Part shown: positions 53,588-61,785 of the stretch, piece after piece
How the letters are laid out: each line of letters opens with the position of its first letter
Numbering within the stretch: position 1 is the first letter of the stretch
Source: Gp13-AA77 sp035949375
Lineage (GTDB): Bacteria; Acidobacteriota; Terriglobia; UBA7540
DNA: 64,000 bases
Assembly: GCA_035949375.1 (NCBI GenBank)
Contig: DASZIG010000036.1
Coordinates: forward strand, 12,681 to 76,680
Direction: 5' to 3'
Translations under genes and position numbers: made by a program
Notes under the pieces: model-generated
Told to the model about the DNA's origin: nothing
Seen by the model: only the letters and a program-made list of their open reading frames with translations
The model's database searches: none

Positions 53588-53755
53588 AAAGCGTGTGTGA
53601 AAACCAATGGCTTGCGCGGCGCGGCTCTGCCGCCCTGCTCCGCGGAAAGGCTTTGGCTTTCCGGGCAGGCCGCCAAAGCCTCTAATTTCTATAGCGCTGC
53701 TCCGCAGGGCAGGGCGGCAAAGCCGCAGTTCTCAAACATACTCTTAGAGACGTGC
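53588..53755. repeat. Foldback (MITE-like) repeat element after rapZ
   Basis: Two inverted arms frame this 168-bp stretch. GCGGCTCTGCCGCCCTGC (53621-53638) and its near complement (53704-53726) form a long stem, and the outer ends (GCGTGTGTGAAAACC, 53591-53605, and TTCTCAAACATACTC, 53730-53744) also match in inverted orientation. A smaller GGAAAG/CTTTCC hairpin lies between. There is no gene. It may be a non-autonomous repeat or a transcription end; no target-site duplication was identified. Confidence 0.6.
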
Positions 53756-53946
53756 GGGTGTTCGGGGTGAAAAATGGGAACGGTAAGAGGATCGAAATGA
53801 ATCCGGGCCGTCTGTTGGTTTTGGCCGTCATATCGCGCGGGTGTGGCACACTGGATGGTCCAGTGAACCGGCCGGCGCTTCGGTTTTCAGCGCCCAAACG
53901 GGCGGGGATATGAGTATGTCACGGGAATGAAGGAGAGGTAGATTCT
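53756..53946 (+). promoter_or_regulatory. Upstream region of the FG-GAP gene with a small palindrome
   Basis: This 191-bp segment holds CACTGGA-TGG-TCCAGTG at 53849-53865, a 7-bp inverted repeat with a 3-base loop, and GAAGGAGAGG at 53928-53937, the probable ribosome-binding site for TTG 53947. No clear -35/-10 pair was identified. The palindrome could be an operator. Confidence 0.35.
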
Positions 53947-55722
53947 TTGTCTGACTTCCGCGGACCGAAAGGTTCAATTGGTTTTGGCTTGGTGCTGGTG
54001 GTTGCCTCCGCACTTTCGGCGGCACCGGCTGCAGCGCAGTTAAACGAGTTCGGGTCGCCGGTTGCCTATCCCGCCGGGATCGGGGCGTCCTGTGCGGCGG
54101 CGGCCGATTTCAACCGCGACGGCGTGCTCGACCTCGCCGTAGTGGACCCGGACACTGGCACGCAGGGCGTTAGCATCCTACTGGGCAACGGAGACGGCAG
54201 CTTCCAGGCGCCCCAGACGATCGCTTTCCAGACAAACGCGGTGTGCGTTGTTGCCGGGGACTTCAACGGCGACGGAAACCCGGACCTTGCGGTCTCGCAG
54301 GGTTCGGACGACACCGTCTCCATCCTCCTTGGAAATGGCGACGGCACGTTTCGGGCCCCGATAGCGTATCCCGTCGGCGGCACCTCAGACGGTATGGCAT
54401 TGGGCGATCTCAACGTCGACGGCAATCTCGACTTGGTGGTAGCAAACATCGCGGGGGGAGCCAACAACAACGGCAACGTGGCCGTACTGCTCGGGAAGGG
54501 CGATGGAACTTTCCAACCCGCGGTCAACTACGAGGCTGCGAAGGGTCCGATTGTCGTTGCCTTGGGCGACTTCAACCACGACGGGGCCCTCGATATGGCG
54601 GTGGTCAACGCAAGGTCCAACGGCAGTTCAGGCAACGGAAGCGTCAGCATTCTGATGGGCAACGGCAATGGCACCTTCCAAGCTGCCACAAACTACACCA
54701 CGGGAATGGGCCCGCAATCGATCGCGGTCGCAGACTTCAACGGCCAGGGCAACCTGGACCTAGCCGTGCTCATCCCCGGCGCCGAACTCGAGTTCTTTAA
54801 GGGAAACGGGGATGGGACTTTCGGCGGGGTGACGACATTGGCTCTGGACCGCTATGCCGCGCAGGTCGTAGCTGCAGACGTGAACGACGACGGGGTACCC
54901 GACCTCGTGGTGCCTGACGGCCAAGACGCCACGATCGGCGTGCTTTTGGGTCACGGCGACGGCACCTTTCAGCCCGCGATTGATTATCCGGCGGGGCCAG
55001 ATGCCATCTACGCGTCCGTGGCAGACTTCAACGGCGACGGTCGGCCTGACCTCGCGGTGAGCAACGGAGTCGGCAATGAGGTGAACATCCTCCCCAACCT
55101 CGGGGCCGTGCCCTCTGTGAGCCTTTCGCCCACGAGCCTCTCCTTCCCGACCCAGACCATCGGGACGACGAGCGCGGTCCAGCGCGTGACGCTCACTAAC
55201 ACCGGCACCGCAGCCTTAACCATCTCGAGCATTACCGCGTCGGGGCCATTTGTGGAGAGGAACGGGTGCGGCTCAAACATCCCTCTGGGCGCAAGCTGCA
55301 ACATCAACGTGCAGTTCCGGCCGCTCGCTCGGGGCCCGGCAAGCGGGTCCATCACCGTGACCGACAACGCTCCCAACAGCCCACAGACCGTGGCGCTCAC
55401 GGGGACCGGCACTGTAGTGAGCCTGGCGCCTTCGAGCATCGCCTTCGGCAACGTGGCCGTGGGGCAAAGCGCCAGCGCAACGGTGACGGTAACCAATCTC
55501 GCGCACAACGCCACACTAACGATCTCCAGCATCACAGCGGGAAGCACTCCGCCCTTCAGCCAGACGAACAATTGCGGCAGCACCCTGGGTCCCGGGGCAA
55601 GCTGCGCCGTCACGGTGACCTTTGCGCCGGTGACGTCGGGCGCTTTCGGCGGTTCATTAACGCTGAAGGACAACGGGGGAGGCACTATTCAGAGAGTGCC
55701 GCTCTCCGGGACAGGCACATAG
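53947..55722 (+). CDS. Secreted FG-GAP/VCBS beta-propeller protein with two choice-of-anchor-D domains
   Basis: The 591-aa product has a signal peptide (LVLVVASALSAAPAAAQ). Seven FG-GAP-type repeats, each with a calcium-binding-like DFNGDG segment and a GNGDGTF stretch, are spread over residues ~35-390, matching a complete seven-bladed propeller. Two choice-of-anchor-D (HYDIN/ASPM-like) Ig domains follow (SLSPTSLSFPTQTIGTT and SLAPSSIAFGNVAVGQS). The likely start is TTG at 53947 with GAAGGAGAGG upstream. Such proteins are exported and adhesive or structural; no enzyme activity is evident. Confidence 0.85.
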   Translation: MSDFRGPKGSIGFGLVLVVASALSAAPAAAQLNEFGSPVAYPAGIGASCAAAADFNRDGVLDLAVVDPDTGTQGVSILLGNGDGSFQAPQTIAFQTNAVCVVAGDFNGDGNPDLAVSQGSDDTVSILLGNGDGTFRAPIAYPVGGTSDGMALGDLNVDGNLDLVVANIAGGANNNGNVAVLLGKGDGTFQPAVNYEAAKGPIVVALGDFNHDGALDMAVVNARSNGSSGNGSVSILMGNGNGTFQAATNYTTGMGPQSIAVADFNGQGNLDLAVLIPGAELEFFKGNGDGTFGGVTTLALDRYAAQVVAADVNDDGVPDLVVPDGQDATIGVLLGHGDGTFQPAIDYPAGPDAIYASVADFNGDGRPDLAVSNGVGNEVNILPNLGAVPSVSLSPTSLSFPTQTIGTTSAVQRVTLTNTGTAALTISSITASGPFVERNGCGSNIPLGASCNINVQFRPLARGPASGSITVTDNAPNSPQTVALTGTGTVVSLAPSSIAFGNVAVGQSASATVTVTNLAHNATLTISSITAGSTPPFSQTNNCGSTLGPGASCAVTVTFAPVTSGAFGGSLTLKDNGGGTIQRVPLSGTGT

Positions 55723-55771
55723 GTGCCGCGCGGGAGGTCTTCGAGCGAAAAAATTAAAATTGTTACGAACG

Positions 55772-55888
55772 AAGCCAATAGGTTACTGAAACTAAACGAC
55801 TTCCATTTTCCATATTCCTTGAAAGCCATTAGGTTGCTGAAAATAAAGATGTTACCCGTTTAAAGCCAAGAGGTGTTTGATTCTAAAC
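55772..55888. repeat. Three degenerate 26-bp repeats in the AT-rich region before the ABC exporter
   Basis: Units at 55772-55797, 55823-55848 and 55863-55888 share an AAGCC...AGGT start and a TTRCTGAAAMTAAA-like core. The first two match at 22 of 26 positions; the first and third at about 20. The core resembles the repeat at the left edge (TTGCTGATTCTAAA). The gap 55723-55994 is AT-rich compared with its surroundings and has no gene; the repeats could be regulator sites for the ABC exporter. Confidence 0.65.
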
Positions 55889-55994
55889 CCTTTAGTCCAA
55901 AAAATGGGGCCAAAAATGCGACGATGAACGGCAATTTCGTGCGAAATCGGTCACTTTTGCCCTCATCTGCATCGAGTTCGAATAGAGAATCTGC

Positions 55995-57809
55995 ATGAGT
56001 CCAGTCCGGCGCTTGCTCACCTTCATGCGTCCCTACACGGCGCGATTTTTCGCCGCCGTGCTGCTGATGATCGTGGTTGGGGCGTGCGAGGCGCTGACCG
56101 CGCTCCTCATCAAACCGATCTTCGACGGCGTCCTGACTCCCCAGCAGCAGGCGACCTCGCGCATCGCCCTGTTCAAATGGCCTTTTTCCAGCCATATCCT
56201 GTACCTCAACCAGCTGCTGCCGGGCCACATCCACAACATCTGGACAATGGTGGCGATGGCGATCGTCGGAGTGACCTTCGTCAAGGGGCTCGCCGAATTC
56301 CTGGCCACCTACTTCATCAACTACGTCGGCCAGTCCGTGGTCAAGGACCTGCGCAATCAGCTCTACTCCAAGATCATCGAGCAATCGATGGCCTTCTTCG
56401 CGAGCAACCCCACCGGCCGGCTGATGTCGAGCGTAACCAGCGACATCGAAAAGGTGCAGAGCGCCGTCTCGCAGGTCGCAGCGGATTCACTGAGGGAAAC
56501 CTTCACCCTGATCGGCCTGCTGGCCGTGCTGTTTTCCCTGGACTGGAAGCTGGCGCTGGTCTCCCTGCTGCTGGTACCGTTTGTGGTCTTCCCCTCCCGG
56601 ACGATCGGACGCTACATCCGCACCACCAGCCGCTTCAGCCAGGACAAAATGGCGGAGATCAACCACATCCTGCAGGAGACGTTCAGCGGCATCCGCATTG
56701 TCAAGGCCTTCGGGATGGAGTTGTTCGAAGTCACCAAGTTTCGCGCCGCTACTCGCCGCCTGCTCAAGGTGAATCTGCGCTGGGTGCGCGCCACCGCGGT
56801 CAGTTCGCCGCTCATGGAAGTGTTGGGCGCAATCACCATCGCGGGCCTGCTGCTTTACGCCCGCAATGAAATCCTGCACAACATGCAGACCATGGGGGGA
56901 TTCGCGGCTTTTCTATACGCTCTCATCAAGATGTATGAGCCCGTGAAGCGCCTGACCGGCGTGAACAACGCTTTCCAACAGGCCGTGGGCGCCTCCGAAA
57001 AGGTCTTCCACTACCTCGACGTCCGTTCCGAAATAGCGGAAAAGCCGGGCGCAGTCACGCTGCCGCATTTTGAGCGCGAGATCACTTTCGACGGCGTCGA
57101 GTTCGCTTATGAACCGGGCCAGCCTGTGCTGCAGGGCGTGAACCTGCGGATTCGCCGGGGCGAAGTGGTGGCGGTGGTGGGCGCGAGCGGAGCGGGCAAG
57201 ACCACTCTGGCCAACCTGATCCCGCGCTTCTTCGACCCCACTGGCGGCAGCCTCCGGGTGGACGGCCATGACCTGCGCGACGTGACGCTGGCCAGCCTGC
57301 GCGCGCAGATCGGCATGGTGACTCAGGAGACGATCCTCTTCAACGATACTGTCTTCAACAACATTGCTTATGGACGCACGTCGGAGCGGCATTCCGTGGT
57401 GGAAGATGCGGCCCGCACGGCGCTGGCCCATGACTTCATCAGCGCCATGCCCGAGGGGTATGGTACGCTCATCGGCGAGCGTGGACAGCGCCTTTCGGGC
57501 GGGCAGCGCCAACGCATCGCCATTGCGCGCGCCATTCTCAAGAATCCGCCGATCCTGATTCTGGACGAGGCCACTTCAGAGCTCGATACGGAATCTGAGC
57601 TTCTGGTGCAGCGCGCTCTCCAAAACCTGATGGAAGGCCGCACCGTGCTGGTGATCGCGCACCGGCTTTCCACCGTGCGGCGCGCCGACCGCATCCTGGT
57701 GGTCGACGACGGCAGAATCTCGGAAGAGGGCACCCACCAGGACCTGATCGCGCATGGCGGCATTTATCAGCGTCTGCACGAACTCCAGTTTGTAGACAGC
57801 GAACCCTGA
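55995..57809 (+). CDS. msbA: MsbA-like lipid flippase, ABC exporter
   Basis: A 604-aa half-size exporter: six membrane helices (residues ~10-320) fused to an ATPase. GASGAGKTTLANLIPRFFD (Walker A), GERGQRLSGGQRQRIAIARA (signature) and ILDEATSELDTES (Walker B) are intact. Sequence and neighbours fit MsbA/lipid A export; other lipid-linked substrates are possible. It is followed by yicC, with one base between stop and start. Short repeats lie upstream. Confidence 0.88.
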   Translation: MSPVRRLLTFMRPYTARFFAAVLLMIVVGACEALTALLIKPIFDGVLTPQQQATSRIALFKWPFSSHILYLNQLLPGHIHNIWTMVAMAIVGVTFVKGLAEFLATYFINYVGQSVVKDLRNQLYSKIIEQSMAFFASNPTGRLMSSVTSDIEKVQSAVSQVAADSLRETFTLIGLLAVLFSLDWKLALVSLLLVPFVVFPSRTIGRYIRTTSRFSQDKMAEINHILQETFSGIRIVKAFGMELFEVTKFRAATRRLLKVNLRWVRATAVSSPLMEVLGAITIAGLLLYARNEILHNMQTMGGFAAFLYALIKMYEPVKRLTGVNNAFQQAVGASEKVFHYLDVRSEIAEKPGAVTLPHFEREITFDGVEFAYEPGQPVLQGVNLRIRRGEVVAVVGASGAGKTTLANLIPRFFDPTGGSLRVDGHDLRDVTLASLRAQIGMVTQETILFNDTVFNNIAYGRTSERHSVVEDAARTALAHDFISAMPEGYGTLIGERGQRLSGGQRQRIAIARAILKNPPILILDEATSELDTESELLVQRALQNLMEGRTVLVIAHRLSTVRRADRILVVDDGRISEEGTHQDLIAHGGIYQRLHELQFVDSEP

Positions 57810-57810
57810 G

Positions 57811-58719
57811 ATGATTCGCAGCATGACGGGCTACAGCAGCGAACGCCGTGAAACGTCGGACTTCTCTCTTTCGGTGAGCCTGAAGAGCACCAACCACCGT
57901 TTTCTGGACGTTCAGTTCCGCCTGCCCGCCTCGCTCGAGCCCCTCGAGGGCGCGCTCCGCCGGGCGGTGAAGGAATCGGTGGCGCGCGGGCATTTGGAAG
58001 TCACGGTCGGTTTCGACCGGACGGGCGTGCAGACTCTGCGCTTGAATGAGCGCCTGCTTCAGGGTTACGTCGCGGCCTGCGAGGGTCTGCGCCGGCATTT
58101 CGGGGTGATCGCCCCTCCTGACCCGGTGGCGCTCCTCCGCATACCCGGCATGATCGCGGCTGCGGGCGACGACCTGCCGCCCGAGATTATGGAGCGGCTG
58201 CGCGCGGACCTTGAGAGCCTGCTCGGGCAGGCGCTCACCGAGCTCAACGCCATGCGCGCGGTGGAAGGGCGCGCCCTGGAGAACGATCTGCGGGCGCGCC
58301 TCGAACGCGTGCAGGCGCTCGTCGGGGGCGTGCGCGAGTTCGCGCTGCGGGCGCCCGAGCTCTATCGCAAACGCCTCGAAGACCGCATGCGGGACCTCCT
58401 CACCCCGGCGCCCGGCTCCGCCGTGTTGGAGCCTACCAGACTAGCCCAGGAAGTGCTCTACCTCTCGTCCCGCTCGGACATCACGGAAGAGCTGACCCGC
58501 CTGGCGAGCCACCTGGAGCAGGCGGCGAACCTGCTGAACGAGGGGACCGAGGTCGGCAAGAAGCTCGACTTTCTGCTTCAGGAGATGAACCGGGAGGCCA
58601 ACACCATCCTTTCCAAGACCACGGACGTGCCCGAAGCCGGTCCGGAAATCGCGCGCCAGGCCATCGAAATGAAGACGGAGATTGAAAAACTCCGCGAACA
58701 AGCTCAGAATATTGAATAG
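57811..58719 (+). CDS. yicC: YicC-family endoribonuclease
   Basis: The 302-aa protein matches YicC/YloC: MIRSMTGYSSERRETSDFSL at the start, LKSTNHRFLDVQFRLP, then a helical middle and the DUF1732 tail KKLDFLLQEMNREANTILSK. Members have been described as RNases acting on small RNAs. The typical order yicC-gmk-rpoZ-coaBC is kept here. It overlaps the gmk start. Confidence 0.93.
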   Translation: MIRSMTGYSSERRETSDFSLSVSLKSTNHRFLDVQFRLPASLEPLEGALRRAVKESVARGHLEVTVGFDRTGVQTLRLNERLLQGYVAACEGLRRHFGVIAPPDPVALLRIPGMIAAAGDDLPPEIMERLRADLESLLGQALTELNAMRAVEGRALENDLRARLERVQALVGGVREFALRAPELYRKRLEDRMRDLLTPAPGSAVLEPTRLAQEVLYLSSRSDITEELTRLASHLEQAANLLNEGTEVGKKLDFLLQEMNREANTILSKTTDVPEAGPEIARQAIEMKTEIEKLREQAQNIE

Positions 58720-59371
58720 GGACGCGAGCGGCGTATTGACTCGATTGAAAACAGGCTCCCGGCCGGGGAGCGTCATCGTGATCTCTGCTCCCTCCGGGGC
58801 GGGCAAGACAACGCTGGTAACACGCCTGCTGCGTTCGCTGCCCGGTCTGTGCTTCTCGGTATCTCATACCACGCGAGGGCCGCGCTCCGGCGAGCGCGAG
58901 GGCCGCGAGTATTTTTTCGTATCGCGGCGGCTGTTCCAGGGCATGGTGCGGCGCGGCGAGTTTGTGGAGTGGGCGGAGGTGCACGGGCACCTCTACGGCA
59001 CTTCGTGGAAGGCGCTGAGACGCGCGCAGTCGGACGGTCACGACGTGCTGCTCGACATCGACGTGCAGGGTTATCGCCAGGTGCGGCGCCGGTTGCCCGA
59101 AGCCGTCAGCGTTTTCGTGCTGCCGCCTTCGTACGAGGAACTGGAGCGCCGGCTGCGGCGCCGGCACTCGGATGTGCCGGAAGAGATCGCGCGCAGGCTG
59201 CGCGACGCCCGGCGGGAGGCCCGCCGCTGGCGCGAATACGACTTTCTGATCGTGAACGACGCGCTCGAGTCTGCGGATCGCGCTTTGCTCGCAGTCGTGA
59301 TGGCCGCGCGAACGCGCCGCGTAGTGCAGCAGCAACGCGCCCGTGAGATCGTAAATAGTTTTGGAGGATGA
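58712..59371 (+). CDS. gmk: Guanylate kinase
   Basis: GMP kinase phosphorylates GMP to GDP. The P-loop is VISAPSGAGKTTLVTRLL; VSHTTRGPRSGEREGREYFF is the GMP-binding block, and VLLDIDVQGYRQVRRR follows. The start is uncertain because only TTG codons are available: 58682, 58712 (used here, overlapping the yicC stop), 58736 and 58745. It is coupled to yicC and precedes rpoZ. Confidence 0.92.
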   Translation: MNRDASGVLTRLKTGSRPGSVIVISAPSGAGKTTLVTRLLRSLPGLCFSVSHTTRGPRSGEREGREYFFVSRRLFQGMVRRGEFVEWAEVHGHLYGTSWKALRRAQSDGHDVLLDIDVQGYRQVRRRLPEAVSVFVLPPSYEELERRLRRRHSDVPEEIARRLRDARREARRWREYDFLIVNDALESADRALLAVVMAARTRRVVQQQRAREIVNSFGG

Positions 59372-59377
59372 TGAGGG

Positions 59378-59593
59378 ATGGAAGTACCGCCCGCTGTTGA
59401 CAGCAAGTACCGCTTTATTCTGCTCGCCGCCAAGCGAGCGCGCCAGCTCCAGTCCGGCGCGCGCCCCTTGATCCAGACGTCGACCAAGAAACCCACCAAG
59501 GTCGCCCAACTCGAAGTGTCGGGCAACCTTGTGCCTTTCGAGAACCTGCAAGCCGAAGGATCCTCCGATGGCAAGGACCCTGCCGGGAAGTAA
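59378..59593 (+). CDS. rpoZ: RNA polymerase omega subunit
   Basis: The 71-aa omega subunit helps assemble RNA polymerase. PPAVDSKYRFILLAAKRARQ and KPTKVAQLEVSGNLVPFE match the family. It lies 6 bp after gmk with a GGAGGATGATGAGGG start region. Length is typical. Confidence 0.93.
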   Translation: MEVPPAVDSKYRFILLAAKRARQLQSGARPLIQTSTKKPTKVAQLEVSGNLVPFENLQAEGSSDGKDPAGK

Positions 59594-59596
59594 GCT

Positions 59597-60820
59597 ATGC
59601 GCGTAGCCCTCGGAGTCTCGGGCGGCATTGCCGCCTACAAGGCGGCCGAGCTCGTGCGTCTGCTCGAGGAGCGCGGCCTCGAGGTTCAGGTGGTGATGAC
59701 GGCCGCGGCGCGCGAGTTCGTGTCGCCGCTCACCTTCGCGGCCCTCTCCGGCCGCAAGGTCATCACCGGGATGTTTGAGCCGGCCCCCGGCGACGCCAAC
59801 CTGGAGAGCGCGATCGAGCACATCGCGGTCGCGCAGTCGATCGACGCGCTGGTGGTTGCTCCCGCCACCGCCGGCGTGCTGGCCAAACTGACGCACGGCC
59901 TGGCGGATGACTTCCTGACCACGCTGGCGCTTGCCACGCGCGCTCCCATCGTTGTCGCCCCCGCCATGAACGTCAACATGTGGGAGAATCCGGTCACCCG
60001 CGAGAACGTCGAGGTGCTGCGGCGGCGCGGCGTTCGCGTAGTGGATCCGGACGAGGGGTACCTGGCCTGCGGCATGGTGGGCGCGGGCCGCCTCGCCTCC
60101 CTCGGATCCGTTTTGGAGTCGGTATGCGCGGCGCTCGGACTTGCCGATGACCTCGCGGATGAGACGGTTCTCGTGACCGCGGGGCCGACCGAGGAGCCCA
60201 TCGATCCCGTGCGCTACCTCAGCAATCGTTCCTCCGGCAAGATGGGCTATGCGGTGGCGGAGGCGGCCCGGCGCCGGGGCGCGCGCGTCATCCTGGTGAG
60301 CGGTCCCACCCGTCTCGAGGCGCCTTCCGGCGTCACGGTGCGGCGCGTGCGCACGGCGGAAGAGATGGCGACGGCCATCTTCGAGAACCTGGCGGCCGCC
60401 GGCATCGTGATCATGTGCGCGGCGGTGGCCGACTTTCGTCCGGCCCAGGTTGAGCCCGTGAAGATCAAACGCGCCGCCGGCCCGCGCACGCTGGAACTCG
60501 AACCTACCGAGGATATCCTGGCGGGGATCAGCCGGCGTCGCCGGCCCGGCCAGTTCGTGGCAGGTTTTGCCGCCGAGACCGATCGCCTTCTCGAGAACGC
60601 GCGGGCTAAAGTACTATCGAAGCAGCTCGATCTGCTGGTGGCGAATGATGTGACCGCCGAAGGAGCGGGCTTCGATGTCGACACCAACATCGTGACCCTC
60701 GTCTTCCCGGACGGCCGGACCGTGCCGCTCGAACGTATGAGCAAGCTCGAGGTTGGCATTCGCCTGATCGACGAGATCGTGACGTTGCGCAAGGGTCGCG
60801 AAGCCGCGCACGCCGTGTGA
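59597..60820 (+). CDS. coaBC: CoaBC, phosphopantothenoylcysteine synthetase/decarboxylase
   Basis: The 407-aa bifunctional protein makes 4'-phosphopantetheine in coenzyme A synthesis. CoaC: LGVSGGIAAYKAAELVRLL, catalytic His in IEHIAVAQ, VAPAMNVNMWENP and the LACGMVGAGRLA Cys loop. CoaB: VLVTAGPTEEPIDPVRYLSN, RSSGKMGYAVAEAARRRGA and KIKRAAGP. The gene follows rpoZ by 3 bp. Confidence 0.96.
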   Translation: MRVALGVSGGIAAYKAAELVRLLEERGLEVQVVMTAAAREFVSPLTFAALSGRKVITGMFEPAPGDANLESAIEHIAVAQSIDALVVAPATAGVLAKLTHGLADDFLTTLALATRAPIVVAPAMNVNMWENPVTRENVEVLRRRGVRVVDPDEGYLACGMVGAGRLASLGSVLESVCAALGLADDLADETVLVTAGPTEEPIDPVRYLSNRSSGKMGYAVAEAARRRGARVILVSGPTRLEAPSGVTVRRVRTAEEMATAIFENLAAAGIVIMCAAVADFRPAQVEPVKIKRAAGPRTLELEPTEDILAGISRRRRPGQFVAGFAAETDRLLENARAKVLSKQLDLLVANDVTAEGAGFDVDTNIVTLVFPDGRTVPLERMSKLEVGIRLIDEIVTLRKGREAAHAV

Positions 60821-60872
60821 ATCCGGCTGCCGGACGCGCGGGAGCCGAAATTCCTTCCAAGGCCAGGGTGCG

Positions 60873-61706
60873 ATGATTCCGGATCGCCTCAAAGACGAAA
60901 TCGCCGCCCGGCTCGATTTCTATCGCGAGCTCGGAATCGAGGACTTCTTGATCGAACAGCGGAAAGCGGCGGGCTTTGCTGAAGCCGCGCCTGCCGAGGA
61001 CCCAGCCGCACCGGTCGCAGCGGAACCGGTCGTCGGGATTCCCTTGCCGGAGGCCGAAACCCCGGGTACGAGGGCGAGCCAGCGACCTGCCACAGCCGCG
61101 CGATCATTGCATCTGTTCGCCGCGGAAAGCCCGAGGCCGCGCGATCGCGAAACCCTGGAGGACGTCGGGCGCGACCTCGGCGATTGCCAGCGTTGCAAGC
61201 TCGCGGCCGGCCGCAAGCACATCGTGTTTGGTCAGGGGAATCCGCGCACGGAGCTGGTTTTCGTGGGCGAGGGTCCGGGCGCCGATGAAGATGAGCAAGG
61301 ACTGCCGTTTGTGGGGCGCGCCGGCCAGTTGCTCAATCGCATGCTGCAGAGCGTCGCAATCCGCCGCGAGGACGTTTACATCTGCAACGTGGTTAAGTGC
61401 CGTCCACCGGGGAATCGCACACCCGAGCGCGATGAGGTGGACGCCTGCTCGCCTTTTCTCTTCCGGCAGATTGAAGCGATCCAGCCGCGGCTGGTCTGCT
61501 GCCTCGGCGCGCCTGCCGTCCGCACGGTGCTCGGGCTGAAGGAAGGAATTCTGAAACTGAGGGGCCGCTTCTACGACTTCGGCACCGCCAAGGCGCTCGC
61601 CACCGTTCATCCTGCCTATGTGCTTCGCAATCCCAGGGAAGAGAAAATCCTGCGCGAGGACTTCACGAAGATCCGCGATTTCTTGAAGACAGCCGCGACG
61701 CCCTAG
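60873..61706 (+). CDS. udg: Family 4 uracil-DNA glycosylase
   Basis: The 277-aa Udg4-type enzyme removes uracil from DNA and carries a 4Fe-4S cluster. CQRCKLAAGRKHIVFGQG supplies Cys residues, and GEGPGADEDEQGLPFVGRAG the uracil-binding motif. CNVVKCRPPGNRTPERDEVD and TVHPAYVLRN (C-terminal His motif) follow. A poorly conserved N-terminal ~85 residues precedes the core. It ends the coaBC block, 52 bp after coaBC. Confidence 0.94.
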   Translation: MIPDRLKDEIAARLDFYRELGIEDFLIEQRKAAGFAEAAPAEDPAAPVAAEPVVGIPLPEAETPGTRASQRPATAARSLHLFAAESPRPRDRETLEDVGRDLGDCQRCKLAAGRKHIVFGQGNPRTELVFVGEGPGADEDEQGLPFVGRAGQLLNRMLQSVAIRREDVYICNVVKCRPPGNRTPERDEVDACSPFLFRQIEAIQPRLVCCLGAPAVRTVLGLKEGILKLRGRFYDFGTAKALATVHPAYVLRNPREEKILREDFTKIRDFLKTAATP

Positions 61707-61785
61707 CGCCGCGGCCGCCTACTGCCGCGCAGGAGGCGGGGCCAGGTTTGCCTGCCTGCGATGCAATCCCGTTCGAGAATCGAAT

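Noticed and set aside
53621..53726. Rho-independent terminator after rapZ
   Set aside because: The inverted arms are long, but no U-run follows; it is treated as a foldback repeat.
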